The notes under the pieces are model-generated. The model was not told the origin of the DNA. It made no database searches and saw only the letters and a program-made list of their open reading frames with translations. This document shows positions 8,397-17,961 of a DNA stretch of 64,000 bases, piece by piece. The stretch covers positions 186,001 to 250,000 of the forward strand of contig NZ_QICN01000005.1 of assembly GCF_003201205.1 (NCBI RefSeq), written 5' to 3'. This DNA comes from Sinimarinibacterium flocculans (GTDB lineage: Bacteria > Pseudomonadota > Gammaproteobacteria > Nevskiales > Nevskiaceae). Positions within the stretch are counted from its first letter, which is position 1. Every line of letters begins with the position of its first letter. A program made the position numbers and the translations under genes.

Positions 8397-9025
8397 CGCG
8401 CTCCGCCGGGGCACCGCCGGACCTGCGCCCGGACCTCGCGCTGCTGTGCGACTGGATCCGCCCGGGCAGCCGCATCCTCGACCTGGGCTGCGGCGATGGC
8501 GCGCTGCTGAGCTATCTGGCCGAACACCGGCAGGTCAGCGGCTATGGCCTGGAAGTGGACGAGGACAAGGTCGCGCGCTGCATCAAGGCCGGCGCCAACG
8601 TGATCCAGGCCGACCTCGACGACGGCCTGCGCGACTTCGACAGCGGCTCGTTCGACTACGTGGTGATGAATCTCGCGCTGCAGGCCCTGCAACGCCCGGA
8701 CGACGCCGTGACCGAGATCCTGCGCGTCGGCCGCGTCGGTATCGTCACCTTCCCCAACTTCGGCCACTGGCGCGTGCGTGCGGCGCTGGCCGCCGGACGG
8801 ATGCCGGTGACGCCGTCCCTGCCCGACCGCTGGTACGACTCGCCGAACATCCACCTGTGTACGGTCGACGATTTCGAGGACCTGTGCCGGCAGCGCGGAT
8901 GGCGCATCATCGCCCGACGCCTGCTCGACCGCTCGCATCACGAAGGCGCGCGCATCCGCCTGGCGCCGAACCTGTTCTGCGAGATCGCGCTGTACATGCT
9001 GCAGTCGCCGGAGCCGTCCGCATGA
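8393..9025 (+). CDS. metW: Methionine biosynthesis protein MetW
   Basis: A 210-residue class I methyltransferase-fold protein with the SAM-binding motif [14 protein letters not shown] near residues 24-37, and MetW blocks [25 protein letters not shown] and [11 protein letters not shown]. MetW is required together with MetX for homoserine acylation in many proteobacteria; it is thought to activate MetX rather than act as a classical methyltransferase. It starts 4 bp inside metX and its stop region overlaps the next gene by 4 bp, so the three genes form a tightly coupled unit. Confidence 0.94.
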   Translation: MTRSAGAPPDLRPDLALLCDWIRPGSRILDLGCGDGALLSYLAEHRQVSGYGLEVDEDKVARCIKAGANVIQADLDDGLRDFDSGSFDYVVMNLALQALQRPDDAVTEILRVGRVGIVTFPNFGHWRVRAALAAGRMPVTPSLPDRWYDSPNIHLCTVDDFEDLCRQRGWRIIARRLLDRSHHEGARIRLAPNLFCEIALYMLQSPEPSA

Positions 9026-9453
9026 GGCGCTTCGCCGCCTCCGTCATGCTGCTGCTGTCCAGCCTCGGCGCCGCGGCCGAGCAGTACGTCGACGACGGGC
9101 CGTTCCGCGTCCACTACGCCGCCGTCAACACGACTGCACTCACGCCAGAGGTCGCCCGCCAGTTCGGCGTCGCCCGCACGCGCAACGAGATCCTGCTGGT
9201 CCTCAACGCGCAGCAGCGGATCGACGGCCGCTACGTACCGGTGCCGGCCACGGCCAGCGGCACGGCGACGACCCTGCTCGGGCATGTCCAGACACTCGAG
9301 CTGCGCGCGGTCCGGGAAGCCGAGGTGCACTACGTCGTCGCCTCGTTCCAGACGCTGGACGGCGAATTCATGACGATCGACGCACAGGTGCTGCCCCAGG
9401 GCGCGAACGCGCCGCTGCAGGTGCGCTTCAGGCAGCAGTTCTACCGGGACTGA
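9022..9453 (+). CDS. DUF4426 family exported protein
   Basis: A 143-residue protein with a short signal peptide ([20 protein letters not shown], cleavage predicted after AAA) and a beta-rich body. The pattern YVDDGPFRVHYAAVNTT, LTPEVARQFG and RNEILLVLNAQ is that of DUF4426, a family of periplasmic proteins found after metW in gammaproteobacteria. Function is unknown; the association with methionine genes is by neighbourhood only. Overlaps metW by 4 bp. It ends 21 bp before the convergent acyltransferase gene. Confidence 0.85.
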   Translation: MRRFAASVMLLLSSLGAAAEQYVDDGPFRVHYAAVNTTALTPEVARQFGVARTRNEILLVLNAQQRIDGRYVPVPATASGTATTLLGHVQTLELRAVREAEVHYVVASFQTLDGEFMTIDAQVLPQGANAPLQVRFRQQFYRD

Positions 9454-9474
9454 GCGGGGCGCTTCGGGCGAAAA

Positions 9475-10386
9475 CTACCGTGCCGACGCCCGCGACTCGG
9501 CGAGCAGTTCGCCGATACGGCGGTCCTTGGCGGCCCACAGCTCGCCGATCCAGGACTGGAAGCGCGTACGGAATTCCGGATCGTTCTCGTAATCGCCGAC
9601 GTAGAGTTCGTGCGGGATCGTCAGCTGCCGCACCTCGACCACGACATGCCGCACGCGGCCGGCGAGAAAATCCCAGAAGCCCATCGCCCCCTGGGGATAG
9701 ACGATCGTCACGTCGAGCAACGAGTTGAGTTTCTCGCCGAGCGCGGACAGCGTGAACGCGAAGCCCCCCGACTTGGGCTTGAGCAGATGCATGTAAGGCG
9801 ACCCCGTACGCGCATGCTTGGCCGCGGTGAAGCGCGTTCCTTCGAGAAAGTTCAGGATCATCGCCGGCTGGTTGCGGTACTTCTCGCAGGCGGCCCGGGT
9901 GGTTTCCAGGTCCTTGCCGCGCAGGCCGGGATTCTTCTCCAGCGCTTCCTTGCTGTAGCGCTTCATGAACGGGTAGTCGAGACCCCACCAGGCCAGACCG
10001 AGCACCGGCACCCAGATCAGCTCCTGCTTGATGAAGAACTTGAAGAACGGCGCCTTGCGGCCGAAGGTCTTGATCAGCACCAGGATGTCGTTCCAGGTCT
10101 GGTGGTTGGCACAGACCAGGTACTGACCCTGCGGACTCGTCTCTGCATCGATCCGCAGGTCCCAGCGCATCGGCAGCAGCGTGTCGACGAACCAGACGTT
10201 GACCATGGCCCAGTGCTGCGCCAGCGCCGCGGTGATGCGCGAAACGCCGTCGCGCACCGGTCCGCGCGGCGTCAGGAGCTTGACGAAGATCATCACGTAG
10301 ACCGGCACGGCCCAGAACAGCGTGTTGACGATCAGCAGCAACGCCATGATGACGCCGCGAACCGGCGCCGGCAGAAACCCCAGCAT
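9475..10386 (-). CDS. PlsC-type 1-acyl-sn-glycerol-3-phosphate acyltransferase (YihG-like)
   Basis: A 303-residue inner-membrane acyltransferase. Two N-terminal hydrophobic segments (residues 9-37) precede the catalytic motif NHQTWND (the H-X4-D charge relay, about residues 94-100). Then come the acceptor-binding motif NFLEGTRF (about residues 179-186) and the third PlsC block IVYPQG. The closest known organisation is E. coli YihG, a lysophosphatidic acid acyltransferase that makes polyunsaturated or branched phospholipid species; substrate here is inferred. It lies 38 bp downstream of a SnoaL-like gene on the same strand and may be part of that operon. Confidence 0.88.
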   Translation of the reverse strand: MLGFLPAPVRGVIMALLLIVNTLFWAVPVYVMIFVKLLTPRGPVRDGVSRITAALAQHWAMVNVWFVDTLLPMRWDLRIDAETSPQGQYLVCANHQTWNDILVLIKTFGRKAPFFKFFIKQELIWVPVLGLAWWGLDYPFMKRYSKEALEKNPGLRGKDLETTRAACEKYRNQPAMILNFLEGTRFTAAKHARTGSPYMHLLKPKSGGFAFTLSALGEKLNSLLDVTIVYPQGAMGFWDFLAGRVRHVVVEVRQLTIPHELYVGDYENDPEFRTRFQSWIGELWAAKDRRIGELLAESRASAR

Positions 10387-10424
10387 GTACGTCCCCCTCG
10401 TAGTCGGCCGCGGTGTCGTCCCGG

Positions 10425-10892
10425 TCAGGGCGCCGCCGACGGCTCGTGCCCGGACCAGTGGATGTGCAGGATCTTCCAGCTTTCGCCGCTGCGCCGCAGC
10501 ACCATCGTTTCGGTGTTGGTCAGGTTGACCGGCTCTCCCTGGAACTCGCCGGTATTGCGCGTCTGCGTGATCACCAGTCCGAGGTCGCCGGACACCACCG
10601 CTTCACGATGCACCACCTCGCGCTGCACCGTCGCCGCATACAGCATGTCGGCACCCAGATGTCCGGCGGCGTATTGCTCGCGGCTGGCCTCGACGTAGCC
10701 GGTCTCGAAGATCACAGCATTGGGCATCAGCAGCTTGAGCACGCCGTCCCGGTAGCCTTCGGCCAGCGCACGGTGGAAATCCGCGACCACGGCCTTGATC
10801 GCGGCCTCGTCCTCGCCCTGCGCCTGTACGGCCGTCGAAACGAGCAGGAGCGCGGCGAGCACCCCCGACAAAACCCGGCTCATCGCGCTCAT
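10425..10892 (-). CDS. Exported SnoaL/DUF4440-like (NTF2 fold) protein
   Basis: A 155-residue protein with a cleavable signal peptide ([20 protein letters not shown]) and a single NTF2-like cone-shaped domain. Recognisable blocks are [26 protein letters not shown], followed by [13 protein letters not shown] and the final strand [14 protein letters not shown]4440/SnoaL-like proteins bind or convert small molecules, or only scaffold; no specific reaction is indicated. The ATG overlaps the stop of the PrcB-like gene by four bases, placing it third in the GMC oxidoreductase operon. Confidence 0.82.
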   Translation of the reverse strand: MSAMSRVLSGVLAALLLVSTAVQAQGEDEAAIKAVVADFHRALAEGYRDGVLKLLMPNAVIFETGYVEASREQYAAGHLGADMLYAATVQREVVHREAVVSGDLGLVITQTRNTGEFQGEPVNLTNTETMVLRRSGESWKILHIHWSGHEPSAAP

Positions 10893-11413
10893 GCGTCACC
10901 CCGGCTGCTGGCGCGTCGCTGGCCGTCCTGGTCGAAGACCTCGACGCCGACGTAGTTCCCTTCGGTCAGGTGCACGAGCACGCAGGGACTGGTGATCATC
11001 TGCGTGCGCATCGAGCCGGGCTTCGGCGAGAAGAAGGTCGCGACCAGCTGCAGGCTGTCGCCCACGACGCGTGCCTCGCGGCTCACCGCCAGACCGTACC
11101 CGCCCGTGTGCCGCTGACCCATCTCGACGAGGGCATAGCGACCACGTTCGAGCGCCTTGAACTCGGCCAGCCGGATGCCGGTCCGCTCCTGCCAGTCGAT
11201 CACCGCCGCCGCGGAATCGAAGATGCGCACGCGCGGGTTCTCGTCTTCCGCCGAACAGAGCTGCGCCCTGCCCGCCTCGGTCACGCGGATAGCGTCACCG
11301 CCACCCATCCAGCCGCGCATCGCGCAGGCCGCCAGCAGCAGCGTTGCGGAGAGGGACAGCATCCTGCCCGTCTGGTTCACGATCCGCCGTATCTGCATCT
11401 TCTTCTGCTTCAT
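10889..11413 (-). CDS. Lipoprotein with PrcB C-terminal domain
   Basis: A 174-residue lipoprotein. The N-terminal hydrophobic stretch [11 protein letters not shown] gives a lipobox with Cys30. The C-terminal half carries the PrcB_C-type pattern ([21 protein letters not shown], then [29 protein letters not shown]). PrcB was described as a spirochaete protease-complex subunit; in proteobacteria such lipoproteins have no assigned role. The ATG at 11413 overlaps the stop of the upstream oxidoreductase gene (ATGA) and the 3' end overlaps the following gene, so the three genes are translationally coupled. The frame is open further upstream, but that region is inside the oxidoreductase gene. Confidence 0.82.
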   Translation of the reverse strand: MKQKKMQIRRIVNQTGRMLSLSATLLLAACAMRGWMGGGDAIRVTEAGRAQLCSAEDENPRVRIFDSAAAVIDWQERTGIRLAEFKALERGRYALVEMGQRHTGGYGLAVSREARVVGDSLQLVATFFSPKPGSMRTQMITSPCVLVHLTEGNYVGVEVFDQDGQRRASSRGDA

Positions 11414-13017
11414 CGATTCGTCCTGGCCGTTTCGAGAATCATGTCCGCGCCCTTCTCGGCAATCATCGTCGTCGGCACGTTGGTGTTGCCGCCGATCAGC
11501 GTCGGCATGATCGACGCGTCGACCACCCGCAGGCCCGTCAGACCATGCACTCGCAGCTGCGCATCGACCACCGCCATCGCGTCGCTGCCCATCTTGCAGG
11601 TGCCGACCGGGTGGTACAGCGTCTCGGCGTGCTCGCGAATCCACTGCCCCAGCGCTTCATCGGTCTGCACCTGCGCCCCGGGCTCCATCTCCAGCGCATT
11701 ATGCGGGGAGAACGCCGCCTGCGCGAAGATTTCCCGTGCCTTGCGTACGGCGACGACGAGCTTGTCCAGGTCGCGCGGATCGTCGAGATAACGGGGATCG
11801 ATCTCGGGCGCCGCCATCGGGTCGGCGCTCGCCAGCCGGATCTCGCCACGCGATCGCGGACGCAGATCGCAGGCGAGAATCGAGTAGCCGTAGTAACGGA
11901 ACAGGGGACCGAGCTTCAGGCCGTGATAGCTGTTGACCATCGGCACGAAGTGGAACTGCAGGTCCGGCACCGGCTCCGCGTCATCGGACCTGAGGAATCC
12001 GCCGCATTCGGCGACGTTGCTGGTCAATTCGCCGCGGCGGCCGAACAGGTACTGCGCGAACGCCTTGAGCGAGCGCAGCAGTGACAGGGGGTGGAACGAC
12101 ATGCCGAGTCGCGTGCGGCTGCGCATGCCGATGAGCACGTCGAGATGGTCCTGCAGGTTCCTGCCGACCCCCGGCAGCTCGTGGACGACGCCAATGGTGT
12201 GACGCTGCAACTCCGCCTCGGGGCCCACGCCGGACAGCAGCAGCAGTTGCGGCGAGCCGACGGCGCCGGCACTGAGCACGACCTCTCGCCGCGCGTGGAC
12301 CTCCCGGTACGCACCGCCGTCGTAGTAGCGCACGCCGACGGCACGCCGGCCCTCGAACAGGATCTTGGTCGCCCGCACGCCGGTGAGCACGTCGAGGTTG
12401 CCGCGGCCGCTCGCCGGATGCAGGTAGGCGCGGGCGTTGCTCCAGCGCTCGCCGCCCTTCTGCGCCACGTGGTAGTAGCCCATGCCATCCTGCCGCGAAC
12501 CGTTGAAATCCGGATTCTCGGCATGCCCCGCCTGCCGCGCCGCTTCGAGATAGACGGCGGACATCGGATTGGGCTGGCGCAGGGTGGCAACGTTGAGCGG
12601 CCCGCCGGCGCCATGCAGGGCGTCGGCGCCCGGCTCGAAATGCTCGAGTCGCCGGAAGTACGGCAGCACGTCCTGCCAGCCCCAGCCGGCGTTGCCGAGC
12701 GCTGCCCAGTGGTCGTAGTCCGCGGCGTGCCCGCGAATCACGCACATGGCGTTGATCGCCGAGCTGCCGCCGAGCGTGCGGCCACGGGGCCAGTACATGC
12801 GCCGCCCGCCCATCCCGGCCTGCTCGACGGTCCAGAATTTCCAGTTGTAGGCGTCGGAGCGCAGCATCGCCAGCACACCGGCCGGCATGCGGATCAGCGG
12901 GTGCGCGTCCGGCGGCCCGGCCTCGAGCAGGCAGACGCGATGACGTCCGTCCGCACTGAGCCGGTTGGCCAGCACGCAACCGGCCGAACCGCCGCCGACA
13001 ATCACGAAATCGTACAT
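11410..13017 (-). CDS. GMC family FAD-dependent oxidoreductase (choline/alcohol dehydrogenase-like)
   Basis: A 535-residue flavoprotein. The N-terminal [21 protein letters not shown] is the FAD-binding Rossmann motif. GMC signature 1 is in [16 protein letters not shown] (about residues 77-92), signature 2 near [20 protein letters not shown] (about 247-266). The conserved catalytic histidine is in [11 protein letters not shown] near the C-terminus. Family members oxidise alcohols to aldehydes, including choline and long-chain or aromatic alcohols; the substrate cannot be read from sequence. Start is the ATG at 13017 with a GAGGGG ribosome site; a GTG four codons upstream is less likely. First gene of a tightly overlapping three-gene operon, divergent from the GspE-like gene, sharing a 59-bp intergenic region. 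Confidence 0.93.
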   Translation of the reverse strand: MYDFVIVGGGSAGCVLANRLSADGRHRVCLLEAGPPDAHPLIRMPAGVLAMLRSDAYNWKFWTVEQAGMGGRRMYWPRGRTLGGSSAINAMCVIRGHAADYDHWAALGNAGWGWQDVLPYFRRLEHFEPGADALHGAGGPLNVATLRQPNPMSAVYLEAARQAGHAENPDFNGSRQDGMGYYHVAQKGGERWSNARAYLHPASGRGNLDVLTGVRATKILFEGRRAVGVRYYDGGAYREVHARREVVLSAGAVGSPQLLLLSGVGPEAELQRHTIGVVHELPGVGRNLQDHLDVLIGMRSRTRLGMSFHPLSLLRSLKAFAQYLFGRRGELTSNVAECGGFLRSDDAEPVPDLQFHFVPMVNSYHGLKLGPLFRYYGYSILACDLRPRSRGEIRLASADPMAAPEIDPRYLDDPRDLDKLVVAVRKAREIFAQAAFSPHNALEMEPGAQVQTDEALGQWIREHAETLYHPVGTCKMGSDAMAVVDAQLRVHGLTGLRVVDASIMPTLIGGNTNVPTTMIAEKGADMILETARTNR

Positions 13018-13076
13018 ACCGCCCCTCACCCATCAGCGGGTGCATACGCTGTGGCGGCGAATGCTAACGTAGACCC

Positions 13077-14864
13077 ATGAATGATTCCGTCGCCGCTCCC
13101 GCACCGCTGCATCGTCTCGATGGCGACAGCCTGCTGGATGCGCTGACCGCGGACGGTCTGCTGGGCACCGAGCAGGCCCGCGAGCTGCGCGGCGAATGTC
13201 GTGCCCTGCCGGGGCGCGAGCTGCTGCCGGCACTGGCAGCGCGTGCGCTCGAAGACGCGCGCCATCCGGGCCGCACGCTGACGCTCGAAGCGCTGACCGT
13301 CTGGCTCGCCGAGCGCAGCGGACTGCCGTATCTGCGCATCGACCCGCTGTCGCTGGACGTTCCGCGCATCACCGCGGTCATGCCCTATCCCTATGCCGCC
13401 CGCGCACGCATCCTGCCGGTGAAGCTCAGCGCCACCGAGCTGGTCGTCGCGGTGGCCGATCCCTTCGATCGCGACTGGGAGGCGGACATCGGCCGGCTGG
13501 TGCGCCAGCAGGTCCGTCGCGTGGTCGCCAACAGCAAGGACATCGAGCGCTATCTGGTCGAGTTCTATGCGCTCGCGCGCTCCGTGCGATCGGCCGAGAG
13601 CGAGCGCAGCCGCGCGCCGGGCGGGCGTTTGCAGAACCTCGAACAGCTCACCGAACTCGGGCGTCGCGACAAGCTCAGCGCCGACGACCAGCACGTCGTC
13701 GCCGTCGTCGACTGGCTGCTGCAGTACGCCTTCGAGCAACGCGCGTCCGACATCCACCTCGAGCCACGGCGCGACAGCGCACAGGTGCGCTTTCGCATCG
13801 ACGGCGTGCTGCACGAGGTCTACCAGATGCCGGCCAGCGTCTACGTCGCCGTGGCGAGCCGCATCAAGATTCTCGCGCGCATGGACGTGGCCGAGAAACG
13901 CCGGCCGCTGGACGGCCGCATCAAGGCACGCTCGCCCGGCGGCAAGGAAGTCGAGCTGCGCGTATCGAGCCTGCCGACCGCCTTCGGCGAGAAGATGGTG
14001 CTGCGCATCTTCGACCCGGAAGTCCTGATCAAGGATTTCGCCGCGCTCGGCTTCTCGCCGCAGGACGCGGCGCGCTGGCGCGAAATGATCGCGCAGCCCA
14101 ACGGCATCATCCTCGTCACCGGCCCCACCGGCTCGGGAAAAACGACGACGCTGTACTCCACGCTACGGCAGCTGGCGACGCCGCAGGTCAACGTCTGCAC
14201 GATCGAGGATCCGATCGAACTGATCGAACCGGCGTTCAACCAGCTGCAGGTGCAGGCGGCGATCGACCTGGACTTCGCCACCGGCATCCGCGCGCTGATG
14301 CGACAGGATCCGGACATCATCATGGTCGGCGAGATCCGCGATCTGGAAACCGCCGAAGTGGCGGTGCAGGCGGCGCTCACCGGCCACCTGGTGCTGTCGA
14401 CGCTGCATACCAACGATGCCCCGTCGGCCATCACGCGCCTGCTCGACCTGGGCGTACCGTCCTACCTGTTGCGGGCTACGGTGCTGGGCATCGTCGCGCA
14501 ACGCCTCGTGCGTACGCTGTGTCCTCACTGCAAGGCCCCCCAGGCGCCGGATCCCCAGGCCTGGGCGGAGCTCTGCGCCGGCTGGAAGCTGCCGCCGCCC
14601 CCGCAGGCGCAGCGCGCAGTCGGTTGCCTGGAGTGCCGTGAAACCGGCTTCCTGGGGCGCAGCGGCATCTACGAGGTGCTGCCGCTCGGCGCAGCACTCA
14701 AGCCGTTGATCCAGGACCACGCCGACCCGGCCGCGCTGCGCGCCGCGGCAATCCGCGACGGCATGCTGCCCCTGCGCATCGCCGGCGCCCGCAAGATCGC
14801 CGCGGGCCTGACGACGCCGGCCGAAGTGCTCAAGGTGGCGCCGCCACCGTTGCGCCCCGCTTGA
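13077..14864 (+). CDS. GspE/PulE (PilB-like) type II secretion/type IV pilus ATPase
   Basis: A 595-residue secretion/pilus assembly hexameric ATPase. The N-terminal about 160 residues form a GspE_N-type domain. The ATPase core has DIHLEPRRDSAQVRFRIDG, Walker A GPTGSGKTTTLY (about residues 349-360), the Asp box CTIEDPIE, Walker B MVGEIRDLETAE and the His box LSTLHTNDA. A zinc-binding C-terminal insert is seen as CPHC and CLECRETGFLGRSGIYEVL. No other secretion or pilin gene lies nearby, so it is an orphan in this window; substrate system unknown. The ATG at 13077 is the first codon after a short divergent promoter region. Confidence 0.92.
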   Translation: MNDSVAAPAPLHRLDGDSLLDALTADGLLGTEQARELRGECRALPGRELLPALAARALEDARHPGRTLTLEALTVWLAERSGLPYLRIDPLSLDVPRITAVMPYPYAARARILPVKLSATELVVAVADPFDRDWEADIGRLVRQQVRRVVANSKDIERYLVEFYALARSVRSAESERSRAPGGRLQNLEQLTELGRRDKLSADDQHVVAVVDWLLQYAFEQRASDIHLEPRRDSAQVRFRIDGVLHEVYQMPASVYVAVASRIKILARMDVAEKRRPLDGRIKARSPGGKEVELRVSSLPTAFGEKMVLRIFDPEVLIKDFAALGFSPQDAARWREMIAQPNGIILVTGPTGSGKTTTLYSTLRQLATPQVNVCTIEDPIELIEPAFNQLQVQAAIDLDFATGIRALMRQDPDIIMVGEIRDLETAEVAVQAALTGHLVLSTLHTNDAPSAITRLLDLGVPSYLLRATVLGIVAQRLVRTLCPHCKAPQAPDPQAWAELCAGWKLPPPPQAQRAVGCLECRETGFLGRSGIYEVLPLGAALKPLIQDHADPAALRAAAIRDGMLPLRIAGARKIAAGLTTPAEVLKVAPPPLRPA

Positions 14865-14871
14865 CAAACCC

Positions 14872-14899
14872 CTTGAAAGCCGCGCGCCCACCTCCAGAT
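14872..14899 (+). promoter_or_regulatory. Sigma-32-like heat-shock promoter of hsp20
   Basis: CTTGAAA (14872-14878), 13 bp spacer, CTCCAGAT (14892-14899). This resembles the sigma-32 consensus (CTTGAAA, CCCCATnT). The same element with identical spacing is found upstream of groES in this window, which supports it. It begins just after the GspE-like gene stop codon. Confidence 0.65.
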
Positions 14900-14947
14900 A
14901 GCGGTCACGAGGTTGTTGGTCACCGCTAGACACCAAGGAGGTCCACC

Positions 14948-15382
14948 ATGAGCATCACCCGTTACGAACCCTGGGGGCTCCACCGCGAGCTGCTCAACGA
15001 GTTCAACCGCTACTTCGACCGCGCAGCCGATGCGTCCAGCTCGGCCACCGCCGACTGGGCTCCGCCGGTCGACATCGAGGAGTACGCCGACAAGTTCGTG
15101 ATCTACGCCGATGTGCCGGGCATCGAGCCGGACAGCATCGAGGTCACGCTGGAAAAGGGCGTGCTGACGCTCTCGGGTTCGCGCGAGCTCGCCGTCGAGT
15201 CCGGCGGCAACATCGAGCGCAAGCGCACCGAACGCGCGTCCGGCCGCTTCCTGCGCCGCTTCGTGCTTCCCGACACGGTCGACTCCGACAGCGTGTCGGC
15301 CAGCGGCAGGAACGGCGTGCTGCAGATCGCGATCCCGAAGCGCCCGCAGGCGCAGCCCCGCAAGATCACGGTCACGCACTGA
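14948..15382 (+). CDS. Hsp20/alpha-crystallin family small heat-shock protein
   Basis: A 144-residue ATP-independent holdase chaperone. The alpha-crystallin domain spans about residues 38-137: [52 protein letters not shown] and [10 protein letters not shown] (the A-x-x-x-NGVL motif). A short C-terminal extension contains the I/V-x-I-type motif region. AAGGAGGT lies 6 bp before the ATG, an unusually strong ribosome site. A sigma-32-like promoter lies upstream and a structured leader (inverted repeat at 14900-14927) precedes the ribosome site. An intrinsic terminator follows, so the gene is probably monocistronic. Confidence 0.95.
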   Translation: MSITRYEPWGLHRELLNEFNRYFDRAADASSSATADWAPPVDIEEYADKFVIYADVPGIEPDSIEVTLEKGVLTLSGSRELAVESGGNIERKRTERASGRFLRRFVLPDTVDSDSVSASGRNGVLQIAIPKRPQAQPRKITVTH

Positions 15383-15397
15383 GGTTGAGGTAAAAAA

Positions 15398-15427
15398 ACG
15401 GGGCGCGAAAGCGCCCCGTCTCGTTTA
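15398..15427 (+). terminator. Intrinsic terminator after hsp20
   Basis: Arms ACGGGGCGC (15398-15406) and GCGCCCCGT (15411-15419) with a GAAA loop, preceded by seven A and followed by CTCGTTT. The flanking A and T tracts would make it usable in both directions, though the T-tract is short. Confidence 0.85.
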
Positions 15428-15464
15428 CAGTGCCCGCCGGCCCCCGGCTCGACGTTCGCTTCGC

Positions 15465-16370
15465 ATGCAGTACAAGGACTACTACAAAATCCTGGGTGTT
15501 CCGCGCTCGGCCAGCGCCGAGGAGATCAAGCGCGCCTATCGCAAGCTCGCGCGCGAGTTTCATCCGGACAAGAATGCCGCCAAGGGTGCGGAAGACCGCT
15601 TCAAGGAGATCAACGAGGCATACGAAGTCCTCGGCGAGGCGGAGAAGCGCCGTGCCTACGACGCCCTCGGGGCCAACTGGAAGGCGGGTCAGCAGTTCGC
15701 GCCCCCGCCCGGCTGGGGCGGCGGCGGGTTCGGCCGGCGCCGCGCCGGCCGCGGAGCCGAGGATCTCGGCGGCTTCTCCGACTTCTTCTCGCAGCTGTTC
15801 GGCAACATGGGCGGCATGGGTGCCGGTCGTGCCGATCCCTTCGGCGGCTTCGGCGGCATGGGCGCCGACACCGCGGCCGCCGACACCCGCGCGCGGCTCA
15901 GCATCACCCTCGAGGATTCGTTTCAGGGCGCACAGAAGCAGATCACCGTCGGCGGGCGCACGCTCAAGGTCCGGATTCCCCAGGGCATCACCGCCGGCAA
16001 GACCATCCGGCTGGCCGACCAGGGCAGTCAGGGCGGCGACCTGCTGCTCGAAGTCGAGTTCGCCGCCCATCCGCTGTTCGAGCTCGAGGGCTCCGACGTC
16101 TACCACACGCTCAGGATCGCGCCGTGGGAAGCCGCGCTGGGCGGTCGGGTGGCGGTGCCGACGCTCGGCGGCGCGGTGGAGCTCAACCTGCCGCCGAACA
16201 GCCAGAGCGGCCGCAAGATGCGACTCAAGGGACGCGGTCTCCCCGGGCCGGTTGCGGGCGACCAGTACGTGACCCTGCAGATCGTCACACCGCCCGCCGA
16301 CACCGACGACGAACGCGAGTTCTACGCCGAGATGGCGCGCCGCTTCAGCTTCGACCCGCGCCGCGCCTGA
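15465..16370 (+). CDS. cbpA: CbpA-like DnaJ-class co-chaperone (no zinc finger)
   Basis: A 301-residue Hsp40 protein. The J-domain (residues 1-68) begins [22 protein letters not shown] and has the HPD tripeptide that stimulates DnaK ATPase. A Gly/Phe/Met-rich linker (residues 74-140) follows. The C-terminal substrate-binding domains include [18 protein letters not shown] and VKIPQG-like [20 protein letters not shown]. The CxxCxGxG zinc-finger repeats of DnaJ are absent and the length matches CbpA (about 306 residues). No CbpM-like modulator gene is adjacent, although in many genomes it follows cbpA. It lies downstream of hsp20 and its terminator, and converges on fbp with a 9-bp gap. Confidence 0.88.
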   Translation: MQYKDYYKILGVPRSASAEEIKRAYRKLAREFHPDKNAAKGAEDRFKEINEAYEVLGEAEKRRAYDALGANWKAGQQFAPPPGWGGGGFGRRRAGRGAEDLGGFSDFFSQLFGNMGGMGAGRADPFGGFGGMGADTAAADTRARLSITLEDSFQGAQKQITVGGRTLKVRIPQGITAGKTIRLADQGSQGGDLLLEVEFAAHPLFELEGSDVYHTLRIAPWEAALGGRVAVPTLGGAVELNLPPNSQSGRKMRLKGRGLPGPVAGDQYVTLQIVTPPADTDDEREFYAEMARRFSFDPRRA

Positions 16371-16379
16371 CCCCTTCGC

Positions 16380-17390
16380 TCAGCGGTCGCCGGCTTCGCG
16401 GTGGTAGCGCGTGGCCACCTCGACCTCGTTCTTCGAGCCGAGAAACACGGCAACGCGCTCGTGCAGCTGCGCCGGCTGCAGATCGAGGATGCGCTCGTAG
16501 CCGTTGGTGGCGGCGCCGCCGGCCTGCTCGACGACGAAGCTCATCGGGTTGGCCTCGTACATCAGACGCAGCTTCCCGGGTTTGTCCGGATCCTTGCGGT
16601 CGCGCGGGTAGATGAAGATCCCGCCGCGCGTGAGGATGCGGTGCACGTCGGCAACCATCGACGCCACCCAGCGCATGTTGAAGTCCTTGCCGCGCGGGCC
16701 GGTCCTGCCTTCGAGCAGCTCGCCGACATAGCGCTGCATCGGCTCGAACCAGTGGCGCTGGTTCGACATGTTGATCGCGAACTCCTTCGTGTCCTCGGGA
16801 ATGCGCATGTCGCGCTGGGTCAGCACGAAGCTGCCCTGCTCCCGGTCCAGCGTGAAGGCGTGCGTGCCGGTTCCCACCGTGAGTACCAGCATCGTGCTCG
16901 GGCCGTAGACCGTGTACCCGGCCGCAACCTGGGTGCTGCCCGGCTGCAGGAAATGCTCGTCCTGCGGCTCGGTGACACCATCCGGGCAGCGCAGCACCGA
17001 GAAGATCGTGCCGACGCTGATGTTGACGTCGATGTTGCTCGATCCGTCGAGCGGATCGAACAGCAGCAGGTAGTTGCCCTTGGGATAGGCGTTGGGAATC
17101 GGCTGGCAGTGATCCATTTCCTCGGACGCGCAGGCGGCCAGATGACCGCCCCACTCGTTGGCCTCGAGCAGGATCTCATTGGACAGCACGTCCAGCTTCT
17201 TCTGCGCCTCGCCCTGGATGTTGCCGGTACCGGCATCGCCGAGCACGCCCCCGAGCGCGCCCTTGCTGACCGCATGGGCGATCGACTTGCAGGCCCGCGC
17301 CACCACTTCGATCAGCAGTCGCAGGTCGGCGTTGATATGCCCCGCGCGCTGCTGCTCGATGAGAAACCGCGCCAACGACACCTGGCCCAT
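16380..17390 (-). CDS. fbp: Fructose-1,6-bisphosphatase class I
   Basis: Dephosphorylates fructose 1,6-bisphosphate in gluconeogenesis. The 336-residue protein has the class I signatures: [16 protein letters not shown] (metal site), [25 protein letters not shown] (the DPLDGS metal-binding motif, about residues 114-120), the [21 protein letters not shown] segment and [37 protein letters not shown] near the C-terminus. These blocks are seen directly in the translation. Start ATG at 17390. Convergent with cbpA. The 570 bp upstream separates it from the CRISPR array. Confidence 0.96.
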   Translation of the reverse strand: MGQVSLARFLIEQQRAGHINADLRLLIEVVARACKSIAHAVSKGALGGVLGDAGTGNIQGEAQKKLDVLSNEILLEANEWGGHLAACASEEMDHCQPIPNAYPKGNYLLLFDPLDGSSNIDVNISVGTIFSVLRCPDGVTEPQDEHFLQPGSTQVAAGYTVYGPSTMLVLTVGTGTHAFTLDREQGSFVLTQRDMRIPEDTKEFAINMSNQRHWFEPMQRYVGELLEGRTGPRGKDFNMRWVASMVADVHRILTRGGIFIYPRDRKDPDKPGKLRLMYEANPMSFVVEQAGGAATNGYERILDLQPAQLHERVAVFLGSKNEVEVATRYHREAGDR

Positions 17391-17961
17391 GCACCCTCCG
17401 CTGGAATGAATCGCCCGCGCATTGTCCAGGTCGGGCGAGGGAAAGCAAGCGATGTTGGCGCGAAGGACCTTGCACGCCTGATGCTCTGTATGGCCCTAGC
17501 CCCGTCAGCGCTGCCCGCCGTTCACAAAGAACCCCCACCCCGAGGGAACCGACCGCGCACACATAGCGTGCGGCATATGGGGCCTCGTCCCACAGGAAGT
17601 GCTACAAGAAGCTCAATCAAGGCCTTCTAAGTATTAAAGCCTTCTAAGTATTTCGGACCGCTCTCCACAGGCGCGATCAGCGACCCGGCATCGACGACAA
17701 CGCCCTGGTGGCCGAACTTGGCACGGTCCCGCTCCAGCTCCTCCGGCCCGTAGTTGGCCACGGGCGCGCCGTTGACCGCCATCAACCCCAGGAACCCAAC
17801 TCGATTCACCCGAGCAGTTCGACGCCCCTGCCTTCGCTGAGACTCCCTCATAGGCCGACGCAACACCAGAGTGTCTAACCCTGTAGCAGCGCCTCGCGAG
17901 TCAGGTGCGCCGAGCAAGCAACCCCTAACCGAAGCCCAGGCATCGTAGATACTTCGTCGCT
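17391..17961. other. Intergenic stretch between fbp and the trailer end of the CRISPR array
   Basis: This 571-bp gap holds the fbp promoter region and the distal end of the array. A 14-bp direct repeat, GCCTTCTAAGTATT, occurs twice in tandem with three bases between (about 17625-17655). The only coding-like sequence is a possible fragment on the minus strand (listed separately). I see no RNA gene or clear terminator. GC content falls around 17600-17650 relative to the surroundings. Confidence 0.6.
17627..17782 (-). pseudogene. Possible 51-codon gene remnant beyond the array trailer
   Basis: A minus-strand frame starting MAVNGAPVANYGPEEL and ending PKYLEGFNT has strongly GC-rich third codon positions like genuine genes here, and is open upstream into the CRISPR array. 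There is no recognisable family and no good ribosome site. The last residues are encoded by the local 14-bp direct repeat, suggesting the original 3' end was replaced. It may be the tail or middle of a gene broken when the locus was acquired, or a chance open frame. Confidence 0.25.
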
